From Candidatus Neomicrothrix sp. UBA2974 (GTDB lineage Bacteria > Actinomycetota > Acidimicrobiia > Acidimicrobiales > MedAcidi-G1): DNA of 64,000 nucleotides. Made by a program: the position numbers and the translations under genes. Below, one piece after another: positions 26,584-35,357 of this stretch. The stretch covers positions 58,027 to 122,026 of the forward strand of contig DEAU01000022.1 in the NCBI GenBank assembly GCA_002348705.1. Reading direction: 5' to 3'. How positions within the stretch are numbered: position 1 is the first letter of the stretch; each line of letters opens with the position of its first letter. The notes beneath the pieces were generated by a model. The model was not told the origin of the DNA and did no database searches. It worked only from the letters and a program-made list of their open reading frames with translations.

Positions 26584-27730
26584 GGTGAGCAACTTGTCAA
26601 AATTCAACCATCACTCAAGGCAAGAACGATTTGGTGCACTTTTAGGCGAAAGAGGCATCGACCTTGCGTTCTTTCCGGTCTCTGGCGACCTTGAGTACTT
26701 GACCGGCTTCCCCCGCAAGGTTGCTTCTTTCGGGAACATCGAACACGCACATGCTTGGTTGCTAGGTGGGCTCATAGCTCCCGGCAAGGATCCTCTATTT
26801 CTTGTAAATCAAGGCTACGCCTCGTTCAATCTGCCTCAAGGCGTCGAGGGTGACGTGGTCTACGTCAAAAACCTTGATGACTCCGTAAACATGTTTCAAG
26901 AAGCAATTGGCCGGTTTGGCAATCTTGGAACTGTAGGAATCTCTGCCCGAACCTGGGGGACAACAGCTATTCAGATCATGGAAGCTGCTGCCGATGCTCG
27001 CTTGGTGGACGTCAGCGACATGCTTGGCCAGATGCGACGCATAAAGGAACCAATTGAACTCGAGGCCATGACGACGGCAAGCCGAATCTGTGACGCGGTA
27101 ATGAAGGAGGTCACACCCTTAGTTGCTGAGGGCGCGATGGAAATTGCAATCGCCGGAGAGGTCGACCGGCTGATGCAAGTGCACGGTGGACGAACACCGT
27201 CTTTCGATACTGGCGTCTGGGCCATGGGTCCAGGTTCTGGACGAGATGCCACCAAACGCACATCAATGGATCCCCTGCCCTCTGCCGTCGGGGTGTCTTT
27301 TGATTTTGGCACAGTGGTAGATGGCTACTGCTCAGATTTCGGCCGCACAATCCATATTGGCGAACCAGATGGCCGATATGTCGACGCTTACAACACGGTC
27401 ATAGCAGCACAGGAGGCTGGAAGGAAGGCCGCTACGCCTGGCACTTCTGCAGCAGATGTTCATAGCGCCGTGGTTTCAGTGATCGACGAAGCGGGCTACG
27501 GCGAATGGTTCCGACATCGGACTGGCCACTGCATCGGCCTTGACACACATGAAAAGCCGTTCATCTCCGAAGAGGACCAAACGCTTCTCGAAGCTGGCAT
27601 GACATTTACCATCGAGCCATCGATTTTCTGGCCCGGAACTGTCGGCGTCCGAGTCGAAGATCTATTCGTCTGCGCCGAGAATGGGGCAGAAAGCCTCAAT
27701 GACTACCCACACGAGATGGTTGTCGTTTGA
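26570..27730 (+). CDS. M24 family metallopeptidase (Xaa-Pro aminopeptidase/creatinase fold)
   Basis: A 386-residue pita-bread-fold protein with an N-terminal creatinase-type domain (to about residue 150) and a C-terminal catalytic domain. All metal ligands are visible: two Asp in FDFGTVVDGYCSDFGRT, the His of HRTGHCIGLDTHEKP, and the two Glu in FTIEPS and VRVEDLFV. A true metallopeptidase is therefore favoured over the metal-free creatinase. The start is either the ATG at 26570 (overlapping the amidohydrolase) or a GTG at 26585. It may release amino acids from Xaa-Pro dipeptides or imidodipeptide-like compounds in this catabolic set. Confidence 0.88.
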   Translation: MESTEVSNLSKFNHHSRQERFGALLGERGIDLAFFPVSGDLEYLTGFPRKVASFGNIEHAHAWLLGGLIAPGKDPLFLVNQGYASFNLPQGVEGDVVYVKNLDDSVNMFQEAIGRFGNLGTVGISARTWGTTAIQIMEAAADARLVDVSDMLGQMRRIKEPIELEAMTTASRICDAVMKEVTPLVAEGAMEIAIAGEVDRLMQVHGGRTPSFDTGVWAMGPGSGRDATKRTSMDPLPSAVGVSFDFGTVVDGYCSDFGRTIHIGEPDGRYVDAYNTVIAAQEAGRKAATPGTSAADVHSAVVSVIDEAGYGEWFRHRTGHCIGLDTHEKPFISEEDQTLLEAGMTFTIEPSIFWPGTVGVRVEDLFVCAENGAESLNDYPHEMVVV

Positions 27731-27761
27731 CACAAGTCAGCAACTGCGAAGGAGCGGTCTC

Positions 27762-28154
27762 TTGACTAGGCGAGAAACCATTTCTGTCCCGGGACTCAAA
27801 CATGGAGACCTACCCATTCCCGTGGCGACCAAGATCGACAACTTTGTTTTCTCTAGCGGCATTCACCCTCTTGATATCGACTCGGGAACAATCCCTGAAG
27901 ACCCAGAACACCAAGTCAAGTTGGTCTTTGAACACGCTGACACCATCGTGAAAACTGCCGGGGGAACGGCAGAAGACATCGCGCTCATGACGTTTTCCAT
28001 CACCGATGACACCATTCGTCCGCTTGTCAACGACGAGTGGGTAAGGATGTTTCCAGATCCAACCAGCTGGCCCGCTCGAAACTCCTACATCGCCGAGTTG
28101 GGATTTGGAATGCGAATACACATCATGATGCAGGCCATCTTGCCGGCCACCTAG
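27762..28154 (+). CDS. RidA family protein (enamine/imine deaminase-like)
   Basis: A 130-residue RidA/YjgF/YER057c-family protein. The TTG at 27762 is chosen because AAGGAG lies 7 bases upstream and it gives the standard family length. Landmarks are FVFSSGIHPLDIDSGTIP and the C-terminal RNSYIAELGFGMRIHIMMQAI, with Arg in the position that binds the carboxylate in active RidA proteins. RidA hydrolyses reactive enamines or imines released by PLP enzymes and oxidases. It closes the amidohydrolase-M24-RidA gene run and converges on the racemase-like gene 19 bases away. Confidence 0.85.
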   Translation: MTRRETISVPGLKHGDLPIPVATKIDNFVFSSGIHPLDIDSGTIPEDPEHQVKLVFEHADTIVKTAGGTAEDIALMTFSITDDTIRPLVNDEWVRMFPDPTSWPARNSYIAELGFGMRIHIMMQAILPAT

Positions 28155-28173
28155 GACGGACTCGACAACCTCG

Positions 28174-28995
28174 CTAGTCGGAGACCCTGTTATCTACGAC
28201 GTCTTTGAGCACGATTTCAAAGTCATACAACTGCCTTGGTTTTGGATAGGTCCTCTTGCTCTGAGTCAACCCCAACTGGGTAAGCATCTCCGCCACCTTC
28301 AGAAGTGTCTGGTCAGTGCTTAGCACTGGAACGCCGTAGGGCTCCATCGCTTCGACGAGTACCTCGTGTAAGCGCGGCCCCCCGTAGCCGATGAGTACCT
28401 CTGCCCCATCCTCCACGACTGCGAGACGGGCCTCCTCTGTGGCCTTTTCGCAAATCTCCACAAAGGAGGCCTCATCAATAATCAGTTCGTTGAATCCCGT
28501 GGGTGGAACATCAACATTACGTATCGAAACCAGTTTGTCCGCAAGACCGTAATGTTGAGCCGCAGATAGCAGTGTGTCCTTCGTATGCTCGATGATTCTT
28601 CCAGTGTCGTCACGTTCAAGGCCTGCGATCACATAGGAGAACGTTCGCCCCAGCATCGAAGCCACGTGCTGAACTGCGCAGGCGGACCCCATCACCAGCG
28701 TGTCGCATAGCTCCCGGGCGGACTTGACACCAGGTTCACCATTACAACGAATGATGATTGCGTCGTAATCTCCGGTCTTGTCCAATTTCCATGCCTCGCG
28801 AGCATGCTGAACACCAACTATTTCGTTTTCATAGTTCTGCTCAACAAAGTGAACAAAAGCATCAGGGGCATCATGAACGACAAGTTCCGTCTCATCATTC
28901 TTTATCGCCAGCAGATCTTGCAATGGCACACTGGGATACTGAAGACCTGGGATATTGAATCCATTTATGCGAACAATCTTTTTTTCCCTGTTCAC
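28174..28995 (-). CDS. Asp/Glu/hydantoin racemase-fold protein lacking the second catalytic Cys
   Basis: A 273-residue protein of the hydantoin-racemase (HyuE) type. The first cysteine region is AIIIRCNGEPGVKSARELCD near residue 85, with a further Cys in MGSACAVQHVA. The second catalytic segment, normally a GCxGM-like motif, reads VLIGYGGPRLHEVL (near residue 215) with Tyr instead of Cys. Two-base racemisation is then unlikely, and a lyase or isomerase role is possible. The start is GTG with GGAGGTGG 5 bases upstream. It lies 30 bases downstream of the DmdA-like gene on the same strand, so the two are probably co-transcribed. Confidence 0.78.
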   Translation of the reverse strand: MNREKKIVRINGFNIPGLQYPSVPLQDLLAIKNDETELVVHDAPDAFVHFVEQNYENEIVGVQHAREAWKLDKTGDYDAIIIRCNGEPGVKSARELCDTLVMGSACAVQHVASMLGRTFSYVIAGLERDDTGRIIEHTKDTLLSAAQHYGLADKLVSIRNVDVPPTGFNELIIDEASFVEICEKATEEARLAVVEDGAEVLIGYGGPRLHEVLVEAMEPYGVPVLSTDQTLLKVAEMLTQLGLTQSKRTYPKPRQLYDFEIVLKDVVDNRVSD

Positions 28996-29025
28996 GATTC
29001 CACCTCCGGTCGATCTCTTTAAGTT

Positions 29026-30135
29026 CTACTCTGCAAAATAGGCGAGATGCGAAGCGTCAACCATCTCTCCAGTCGGAAGTTGCGTTCTAAACGGTCCTCC
29101 GGCCACCTCTGAAGAAACCAAGGCTAGACACAGATTTGACTGGTATTTCGGCGACCACACCGCCACACGAACCTCACCGCATGTCCTGCCATCAATAGAT
29201 TGGGCTGGCCATGCAGACTCGCTGATTCCCTCGAATCGCGCTCCAGAAAGAAATGCCTTAACCAAACGTCGCTTCGGGCCCTGTTCTCTCTCGAGCAAAA
29301 GAGACTCCTTTCCAATGAAATCATCATCGCGTCCGAGGGACACATATCGGTCAAGACCCACCTCGAGTGGGCTCGCGTCAGCCCCGCAATCTGCTCGATA
29401 GGAAAAGAGATCCGACTCGATCCTCTCATTCAGCGTCGGCCCTCCAGGATGTATGCCATACCTTTCACCCGCCGTCCAGACGGCATCCCAGAGGTCCAAA
29501 CCTCTATTGGAATCCTGCAGAAATAGCTCAAACCCACCTTGTCCACTCCAACCGGAACGGCAGAGCACGAATGGGATACCCGCGTATTCCACCTCCTTGA
29601 AGGCGAAGAAAGGAATCTCGCGCACCCAGTCTCCGAGTAGATCTGACATGGTGTTATCAGCCATCGGACCTTGCACACCCAGGGGCGAGACATCCGGCTC
29701 GAAAACGTGACAATCGAACTTGTGCTCAGCGGCCACGGCTTGGCACCACAAAAGCACGTCACTGTCGGCAATCGATAGCCACCACCGATCATCAGCCAGC
29801 TTCAAAGCCATTGGGTCGTTGATGAGGATTCCGTCGTAGTTGCACATGGGGGCATACCGAGCGCGACCGGTCTTCATTCCCCGCAGATCTCTACTTGACA
29901 CGTACTGGCACAACGCCTCGGAATCCGGTCCGACCACTTCGACCTGACGCTCGCAAGCAACATCCCAAAGCGAAACGCGCTCAATAAGAGCCCGGTACTC
30001 CTCGTCAGGGTCGCCGAACGAACCAGGCATGTACATGTGGTTATAGACGGTCACATGCGTTAGCCCGTGGCGCATCAGGGCATCGTGAAATGGCGATTTG
30101 CGGATCCTTGAACCGAGTCCAATCTGGAGTGTCAA
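29026..30135 (-). CDS. DmdA-like tetrahydrofolate-dependent demethylase (GcvT fold)
   Basis: A 369-residue GcvT-fold aminomethyltransferase-family protein whose length and many blocks match DMSP demethylase DmdA rather than glycine-cleavage T protein: LWDVACERQVEVVGPDS, NDPMALKLADDRWWLSIADS, EPDVSPLGVQGPMAD and LNERIESDLFSYRAD. DmdA moves a methyl group from dimethylsulfoniopropionate to tetrahydrofolate. In the stretch that I remember as GWSKQGGFEIYL in Pelagibacter DmdA, this protein has GWSGQGGFELFL, so substrate specificity may differ. The TTG start follows AGGAGGG. The racemase-like gene is next downstream; the OpuAC half of the nearby binding protein could import onium substrates, but that link is inference. 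Confidence 0.78.
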   Translation of the reverse strand: MTLQIGLGSRIRKSPFHDALMRHGLTHVTVYNHMYMPGSFGDPDEEYRALIERVSLWDVACERQVEVVGPDSEALCQYVSSRDLRGMKTGRARYAPMCNYDGILINDPMALKLADDRWWLSIADSDVLLWCQAVAAEHKFDCHVFEPDVSPLGVQGPMADNTMSDLLGDWVREIPFFAFKEVEYAGIPFVLCRSGWSGQGGFELFLQDSNRGLDLWDAVWTAGERYGIHPGGPTLNERIESDLFSYRADCGADASPLEVGLDRYVSLGRDDDFIGKESLLLEREQGPKRRLVKAFLSGARFEGISESAWPAQSIDGRTCGEVRVAVWSPKYQSNLCLALVSSEVAGGPFRTQLPTGEMVDASHLAYFAE

Positions 30136-30320
30136 GACGATCCCTCCTCCTATTCCTATTCGGCGCCACCGAAGCCACTAATGCCAATCAGGTCGCTGAC
30201 CAGTTGGCAATCAATTTCCACCGAGCTCTCACCAAGACGAACTCCGGCAATCGGATCGACAGCAACGCAGTTTCGGATCACAGTGTGCACGACCGCAGTC
30301 TCTACCTGATCGCCATAGGG

Positions 30321-31991
30321 CTACCAGTCCTGTTCAGACACGCCGTGCCGATACTGGCCGGCGCTGCTCGGCGCCAGCGGCGTGTTGCCGAGGATCAGGT
30401 CGGCTGACTTCTCAGCCGTCATCATGACTGGGGCATAGATATTGCCGTTGGTGAGCGTCGGCATGACTGAGGCATCCACTATACGAAGTCCTTCGACTCC
30501 GTGGACCCGCATCGACGCCGGGTCTACGACGCCCATATCGTCGGTGCCCATCCGAGCCGTGCAAGATGGGTGCAGCGCCGTCTCAGCGTCCTTCCGAACC
30601 CAATCAAGTACCGCCTCATCGTCCTCAACTTCTGGTCCGGGCGATATTTCACCTCCGTTGAAAGGCGCAAATGCCGGCTGCGACATGATGTGGCGCGCAA
30701 TGGCAATGGCTTCGGTCCACTCCCTACGATCCTCCGGCGTTGACAGGTAGTTGAACAGCATCCTCGGCTTCTCAAATGGATCGGAACTTCGGATCCGAAC
30801 CCATCCCCGACTATTGGAGAACATCGGACCGATGTGGAACTGGTATCCATGGCCGGCGGCAGGTACCGAACCGTCGTAGCGGATGGCGATTGGGAGGAAA
30901 TGGAACATTAGGTTCGGCCAAAGAACCTCGTTGTTGCTGCGCAGAAATCCGCCAGCCTCGAAGTGGTTCGATGCCCCTGGGCCGCGTCGCGCCAACCACT
31001 GCAGACCAACCCAAGGCCTCCGCCAGCGGGCTAGGTATGGCGCCATCGAAACCGGCTGTGAGCAGGCGTACTGAACGTACACCTCAAGGTGGTCCTGCAG
31101 ATTCTCCCCGACGCCCGGCAAGTCGACGACCGGTTCGACTCCGGCGTCACGCAGAATCTGAGCTGGGCCGATACCGGATAGCTGCAGGAGTTGTGGGGTG
31201 TTAATCGCACCACCGGACGAGATCACCTCGCCGGCTTCGACTGTGCGGCTGCGTCCCCGGTGGACGACTTCTACGCCAGTCACCCGAGGGCGGCCAGAAC
31301 CGATGCTGTCGAAGACGAGCCTCGTGGCGTGTGCACTGGTCCATAGGTCGAGATTAGGGCGCTTCAAAACCGGATGCAGATAGGCACGAGCAGCCGAAAG
31401 ACGGCGGCCGCGGTAAACGTTTCGATCAAAGGCATTGAAGCCCTCTTGTCGGTAGCCGTTCACATCAGTTGTAAGCGGATGCCCAGCTTGCTGGACGGCT
31501 TCGAAGAAAGCGTCGAACAGTGGGCTGACAGCCGGCCCTCGTTCCAACTTCAGGGGTCCGTCGCCGCCTCGCCATTCGTCCTCACCGGACAGACATGTCT
31601 CCATTCGTTGGAAGTAGGGCAAGCAGTGTGCCCAGTCCCAGGCCCCACAGCCTGGAGTAGCCGCCCAGCGGTCGTAGTCCATTGGATTGCCCCGCTGGAA
31701 GATCATTCCGTTGATGGATGACGAGCCGCCGAGAACCTTTCCGCGAGCGTGGTAGACCCGGCGACCACCCATTTCTGGCTCAGGCTCGGATTCGTACATC
31801 CAGTCGTAGAACCTGTTGCCGATACCCATCGACAAAGCGGCCGGCATGTGGATCACCACGTCAGCCCGCCAATCTCGACGGCCTGCCTCGAGGACGAGGA
31901 CGCGAGCGGACCGATCAGCGCTGAGGCGGTTCGCTAGAGCGCATCCCGCCGAACCACCCCCGACGATCACATAGTCGTAACGATCCGCCAC
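30321..31991 (-). CDS. GMC family FAD-dependent oxidoreductase (choline dehydrogenase-like)
   Basis: A 556-residue glucose-methanol-choline oxidoreductase. The FAD-binding dinucleotide motif YVIVGGGSAGCALANRLS is at residues 7-24, GMC signature 1 in GKVLGGSSSINGMIF, signature 2 near SGGAINTPQLLQLSGIG, and the catalytic His region ALHPSCTARMGTDD near residue 490. Such enzymes oxidise alcohols, including choline, to aldehydes and pass electrons to the respiratory chain or oxygen. The GTG start is 72 bases from the bacterioferritin stop. The preceding minus-strand neighbour downstream is the DmdA-like gene, 185 bases away, so co-transcription is uncertain. Confidence 0.92.
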   Translation of the reverse strand: MADRYDYVIVGGGSAGCALANRLSADRSARVLVLEAGRRDWRADVVIHMPAALSMGIGNRFYDWMYESEPEPEMGGRRVYHARGKVLGGSSSINGMIFQRGNPMDYDRWAATPGCGAWDWAHCLPYFQRMETCLSGEDEWRGGDGPLKLERGPAVSPLFDAFFEAVQQAGHPLTTDVNGYRQEGFNAFDRNVYRGRRLSAARAYLHPVLKRPNLDLWTSAHATRLVFDSIGSGRPRVTGVEVVHRGRSRTVEAGEVISSGGAINTPQLLQLSGIGPAQILRDAGVEPVVDLPGVGENLQDHLEVYVQYACSQPVSMAPYLARWRRPWVGLQWLARRGPGASNHFEAGGFLRSNNEVLWPNLMFHFLPIAIRYDGSVPAAGHGYQFHIGPMFSNSRGWVRIRSSDPFEKPRMLFNYLSTPEDRREWTEAIAIARHIMSQPAFAPFNGGEISPGPEVEDDEAVLDWVRKDAETALHPSCTARMGTDDMGVVDPASMRVHGVEGLRIVDASVMPTLTNGNIYAPVMMTAEKSADLILGNTPLAPSSAGQYRHGVSEQDW

Positions 31992-32063
31992 TCCAGCTCC
32001 CCTCGGCCGAGCCAGGAGACCGAGTCTGCCAGATCCACGCTTGGAAGCCGGCTGACGCCTAAA

Positions 32064-32534
32064 TCAGTCGTGAAGTTGTTCGGCCAGATAGTTCTCAATG
32101 CCGATGTCGGCGATGACCTGTTTCTGGGCCTCCAGCCAGTCGGCATGCTCCTCCTCACCGGCCAGAAGGTGCTCCAACAACTCACGGGTCCCACCATCTT
32201 CTTTAGCAAGGCAGAGGGAGATACCCCGGTTATAGCGCTCGATGGCCGAATACTCGAGTTGCAAGTCAAGTTCGAACTGTTCAGGAACCGTCTCGCCAAC
32301 CAACACATTGCCGTATCGCTGCATGTTGGGTACGCCCTCCAGGAAAAGGATCCGGTCAATAACCTTGTCCGTATCCTTCATCTCGTCAATGGACTCCGCC
32401 CGGTTCTTCTCGGCCAGACGTTGGTAACCCCAGTTTTCGCACATCTTGGCGTGAATGAAGTACTGGTTGATCGCAGTGAGTTCGGCGGTTAACGCCTCAT
32501 TCAGAAACTCGATGACCTCTGCATTGCCCTGCAT
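32064..32534 (-). CDS. bfr: bacterioferritin
   Basis: A 156-residue bacterioferritin, standard length. Ferroxidase ligands lie in EALTAELTAINQYFIHAKM, the RAESIDEMKDTDKVI helix, LQLEYSAIERYN and GEEEHADWLEAQ. The Met in DEMKDTD is the haem axial ligand position, and LFLEGVPNMQ is the family signature. It forms a 24-mer that oxidises and stores iron. The ATG at 32534 follows GGAGGAAG by 8 bases. The [2Fe-2S] partner that helps release iron is encoded upstream on the same strand. Confidence 0.96.
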   Translation of the reverse strand: MQGNAEVIEFLNEALTAELTAINQYFIHAKMCENWGYQRLAEKNRAESIDEMKDTDKVIDRILFLEGVPNMQRYGNVLVGETVPEQFELDLQLEYSAIERYNRGISLCLAKEDGGTRELLEHLLAGEEEHADWLEAQKQVIADIGIENYLAEQLHD

Positions 32535-32679
32535 ATCACTCTTCCTCCAAGTCCAGAGATGGACATGATAGCTAAGGAACGAGGCGGGCAGGAATGGAAG
32601 AACAGTCCGGCTGACCTGCAATAATAGGGTTCCTTGAGATCATCTGACAGGGCCTCTAGCAGGCCGGAGCGTAAAGCGA

Positions 32680-32871
32680 TTAAGCAGGAACTGGGAGAAC
32701 AACGTCACTCTCCCGCACTTCTCCAACTAGGCGTTCGATGACCTGGTAGCAGGCTCCGCAGTCGCCCCCGGCAGCGCACAGATCGGTCACCTCGGCAACA
32801 GCCCTGGCACCCGCAAGAGCGGCGGCTTCGATAACCCGATCCGACACGGCGCGGCAATGGCAGACGATCAT
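32680..32871 (-). CDS. bfd: bacterioferritin-associated ferredoxin-like [2Fe-2S] protein
   Basis: A 63-residue protein with the BFD-domain cysteine pattern: CHC at residues 4-6, then CAAGGDCGAC at residues 32-41, where CxxC completes the cluster ligands. In Bfd the [2Fe-2S] protein reduces and mobilises iron stored in bacterioferritin. The gene lies 145 bases upstream of bfr on the same strand, which supports this role over a nitrite-reductase-type BFD domain. Confidence 0.88.
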   Translation of the reverse strand: MIVCHCRAVSDRVIEAAALAGARAVAEVTDLCAAGGDCGACYQVIERLVGEVRESDVVLPVPA

Positions 32872-33066
32872 CGCCTACCCACCCAAATTATCCCCCTCAG
32901 GTCTTCGGCCTGCTCAAGCATGGTCGTTAAGACTACCTAATAGCTGTCATAAGGACAATCAAAACTCGGGGTCGAACCTGGCCAGACGATGGCGTCGCTT
33001 TGACACGCCATAGGTGATCACCCATACCATCGCAAACACCTACCCATCGCCAGAGGGAGAACCCAA

Positions 33067-34320
33067 ATGACTGTGGCCGGGGGTTCGATCCATTTCAAGT
33101 TGCGCTCCGGCACCTCCTGGAAGGATCCCTTCCCGATGTACCGGATGCTTCGCGACCACGACCCGGTCCACCAAGTCCAGCCCGAGGAGGGGCACAATGG
33201 ATTCTGGTTTTTGTCACGATTTGCCGACGTGCTCGAAGCTGTCCGCGACGCAGAAACCTTCTCATCTGCTCGGGGACTCACCATAGAATCGGGCACCGGC
33301 GTTGACCTCGGCGAGGCGACCCCGATCGTCTTTCTCGACCCTCCCGACCACACCGTCTTTCGCCGTCTCGTCGGTTCCGGGTTCACGCCGAGACAGGTAT
33401 CTGAGCTCGAAGAAGACATACGAGCCTTCGTCGTCGAACGAATCGAATGCCTCCGCGAGTCGGGAAAAGGCGATGTGGTGGCAGAGTTGTTCAAACCGCT
33501 CCCCAGTTTCGTCGTCGCTCACTACCTCGGGGTGCCAGTGGCAGACCGCCCGCTATTCGACCTCTGGACCGATCAAATAGTGGCTGCTGCAGCACAGGGT
33601 CAGATCGGTGACCCTGAGTCGGGAGTCCTAGACCTACTGGCCTACTTCTCCGATCTAGTAGAAAGACGCAGAGTCGAACCGGGCGACGACTTAATCAGTC
33701 AACTGGTAGAGCTCGGTGAGGATGCGGTGTCGATCACCTGGGTCCTCGGCTTCGCCTTCACAATGGTGACTGGTGGCAATGACACAACCACCGGCCTCCT
33801 GGGTGGCGCCGCAGTGCTGCTGGCTGACCAACCGGACCAACGCCGCCTACTCGCTGAAGACCCCTCCCTAATCCCCGCCTCCATCGAAGAGTTCTTGCGC
33901 CTCACTAGCCCTGTCCAGAACCTAGCCCGCACAGTCACTCGTGAAGTCGTAATCAGTGGAACGTCCCTTCCTGAAGGGTCGAAAGTGCTTCTTGGCTACG
34001 GAGCAGCCAACCGGGACCCCCGCGAGTTCGGCGACAATGCCGAGGAGTTAGATGTGCAGCGCAGTCCAGCTCGAATTCTGAGTTTCGGCTACGGCGCTCA
34101 CCACTGCCTCGGCGCCTCAGTCGCCCGACTGCAGGGACGAGTGACCCTCGAGGAGTTACTAGCCCGATGTCCCGACTACGAGGTAGACGTCGCTTCGATG
34201 AAGTACGCAACCGGCAACTACGTCCGGCGACCACTGAACTTGGCGTTCTCCCCGGGTAAACGCTCCTCCACGACCACCAGTCGACCGCCCAGAAATAAGA
34301 GGGCTGACAGCTCTGCTTAG
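33067..34320 (+). CDS. cytochrome P450
   Basis: A 417-residue soluble bacterial P450. The haem-thiolate motif FGYGAHHCLGASVARLQ (FGxGxHxCxG) is near residue 345, the I-helix oxygen-activation motif GGNDTTTG near residue 240, and the ExxR-type EEFLR segment near residue 277. The N-terminus has no membrane anchor, so it is cytoplasmic and would need a ferredoxin system not present next to it. It hydroxylates an unknown hydrophobic substrate. It is flanked by the divergent Bfd gene and a convergent DapA-family gene, so it appears monocistronic. GAGGGAGA provides the ribosome binding site. Confidence 0.95.
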   Translation: MTVAGGSIHFKLRSGTSWKDPFPMYRMLRDHDPVHQVQPEEGHNGFWFLSRFADVLEAVRDAETFSSARGLTIESGTGVDLGEATPIVFLDPPDHTVFRRLVGSGFTPRQVSELEEDIRAFVVERIECLRESGKGDVVAELFKPLPSFVVAHYLGVPVADRPLFDLWTDQIVAAAAQGQIGDPESGVLDLLAYFSDLVERRRVEPGDDLISQLVELGEDAVSITWVLGFAFTMVTGGNDTTTGLLGGAAVLLADQPDQRRLLAEDPSLIPASIEEFLRLTSPVQNLARTVTREVVISGTSLPEGSKVLLGYGAANRDPREFGDNAEELDVQRSPARILSFGYGAHHCLGASVARLQGRVTLEELLARCPDYEVDVASMKYATGNYVRRPLNLAFSPGKRSSTTTSRPPRNKRADSSA

Positions 34321-34346
34321 AGTCGGTCCGAGTGAGGCAGGCGGCG

Positions 34347-35267
34347 TCAACGCCCAGCCATAATCTTGGTGATCTTCTGGTCAAGGACCTTCACCGTCTC
34401 TTCGTCAGTGGGCAAAAACGGTGGTCTCACAGTGGACCACGTCGGATCGTCAAGGCGACGGGCTAGCAGGCCCTTCATAACTGGGATCGGCAGGTAGCCC
34501 TGGAAAGCCAGACGGATAGCCAGCGCCGTTTCCATAGCCGGTCCAGCTGCCTCCCGGCCAACCTCTACGTAATGCCGGATCGCCTCGGCTACTGGCTCTG
34601 GTGCCACATTGGCCATCGCCGTGATGCATCCCGGTCCACCCATGTCCAGGGCGTCAAACAACGGCGGTTCAGCCCCCGGATAGACGGTCATGCCATCAAT
34701 GCTGAACAACGCATCGGTATTGGCCCAATTGCCCGACGAATCCTTAATGGCCACCACGGTGCCGGGAAACTCGCGCCTCAGCCGAGCTGCCAGCGACACC
34801 GGGATACCCACTCCGGCCACCTGGGGGATGTGGTACAGCATAATTCGTAACCGTTCGTCATCAACCTTTTCGATCAGACTGGCAAAGTGGCGGAACAGTC
34901 CCTCTTCTTCCGGGTCCTTGAAGTAGAAGGGTGGCAGGACCATGCAGGCTCGACATCCCAAATCCACGGCATGGCGGGTCAGGTGCACCGTGCCAGGCAG
35001 GTTGGTAAGCCCGGTTCCAACCACTAACAGGTCCGGGTCAACCCCGCCCTCAATGAGAGCCTCAAGGGTCGCTGTGCGCTCCCGTGCAGCCACTGAAAGC
35101 GCCTCTCCGGTAGTGCCGAACACGGCCAGTCCAACGCATCCATCCTTCAGCAACCGACGGGCATGATCGACAATGCGAGGGTGGGACACCGTGCCGTCGG
35201 CCTCAAACGGCGTCAGAATCGGCGCCACCACCCCAGGCGCCAGTAACTGGTTCCCACCATCACTCAT
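34347..35267 (-). CDS. dihydrodipicolinate synthase family (DapA-like) aldolase/lyase
   Basis: A 306-residue class I aldolase of the DHDPS/N-acetylneuraminate lyase family. The Schiff-base Lys is in VVAIKDSSGNW near residue 170, the catalytic Tyr in IMLYHIPQVAG near 145, and the substrate loop is GTTGEALSV near residue 52. These enzymes condense or cleave pyruvate and an aldehyde. Being outside a lysine operon and next to P450 and threonine aldolase genes, it is more likely catabolic than DapA itself. I use the ATG at 35267, eight bases after AGGAGG; an ATG two codons earlier is too close to that site. Confidence 0.87.
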   Translation of the reverse strand: MSDGGNQLLAPGVVAPILTPFEADGTVSHPRIVDHARRLLKDGCVGLAVFGTTGEALSVAARERTATLEALIEGGVDPDLLVVGTGLTNLPGTVHLTRHAVDLGCRACMVLPPFYFKDPEEEGLFRHFASLIEKVDDERLRIMLYHIPQVAGVGIPVSLAARLRREFPGTVVAIKDSSGNWANTDALFSIDGMTVYPGAEPPLFDALDMGGPGCITAMANVAPEPVAEAIRHYVEVGREAAGPAMETALAIRLAFQGYLPIPVMKGLLARRLDDPTWSTVRPPFLPTDEETVKVLDQKITKIMAGR

Positions 35268-35357
35268 CGTCATCTCCTCCTTCTACTAGTCGCTGAACCC
35301 GACAGGACGATTCCTTGGACGGAGCATCGTGACACATCAGCGTCGTATCCTGCGTCG

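Noticed and set aside
30090..30407. Plus-strand frame across the DmdA-GMC gap
   Set aside because: It overlaps the 5' end of the DmdA-like gene and the 3' end of the GMC gene and has no ribosome binding site or recognisable motif.
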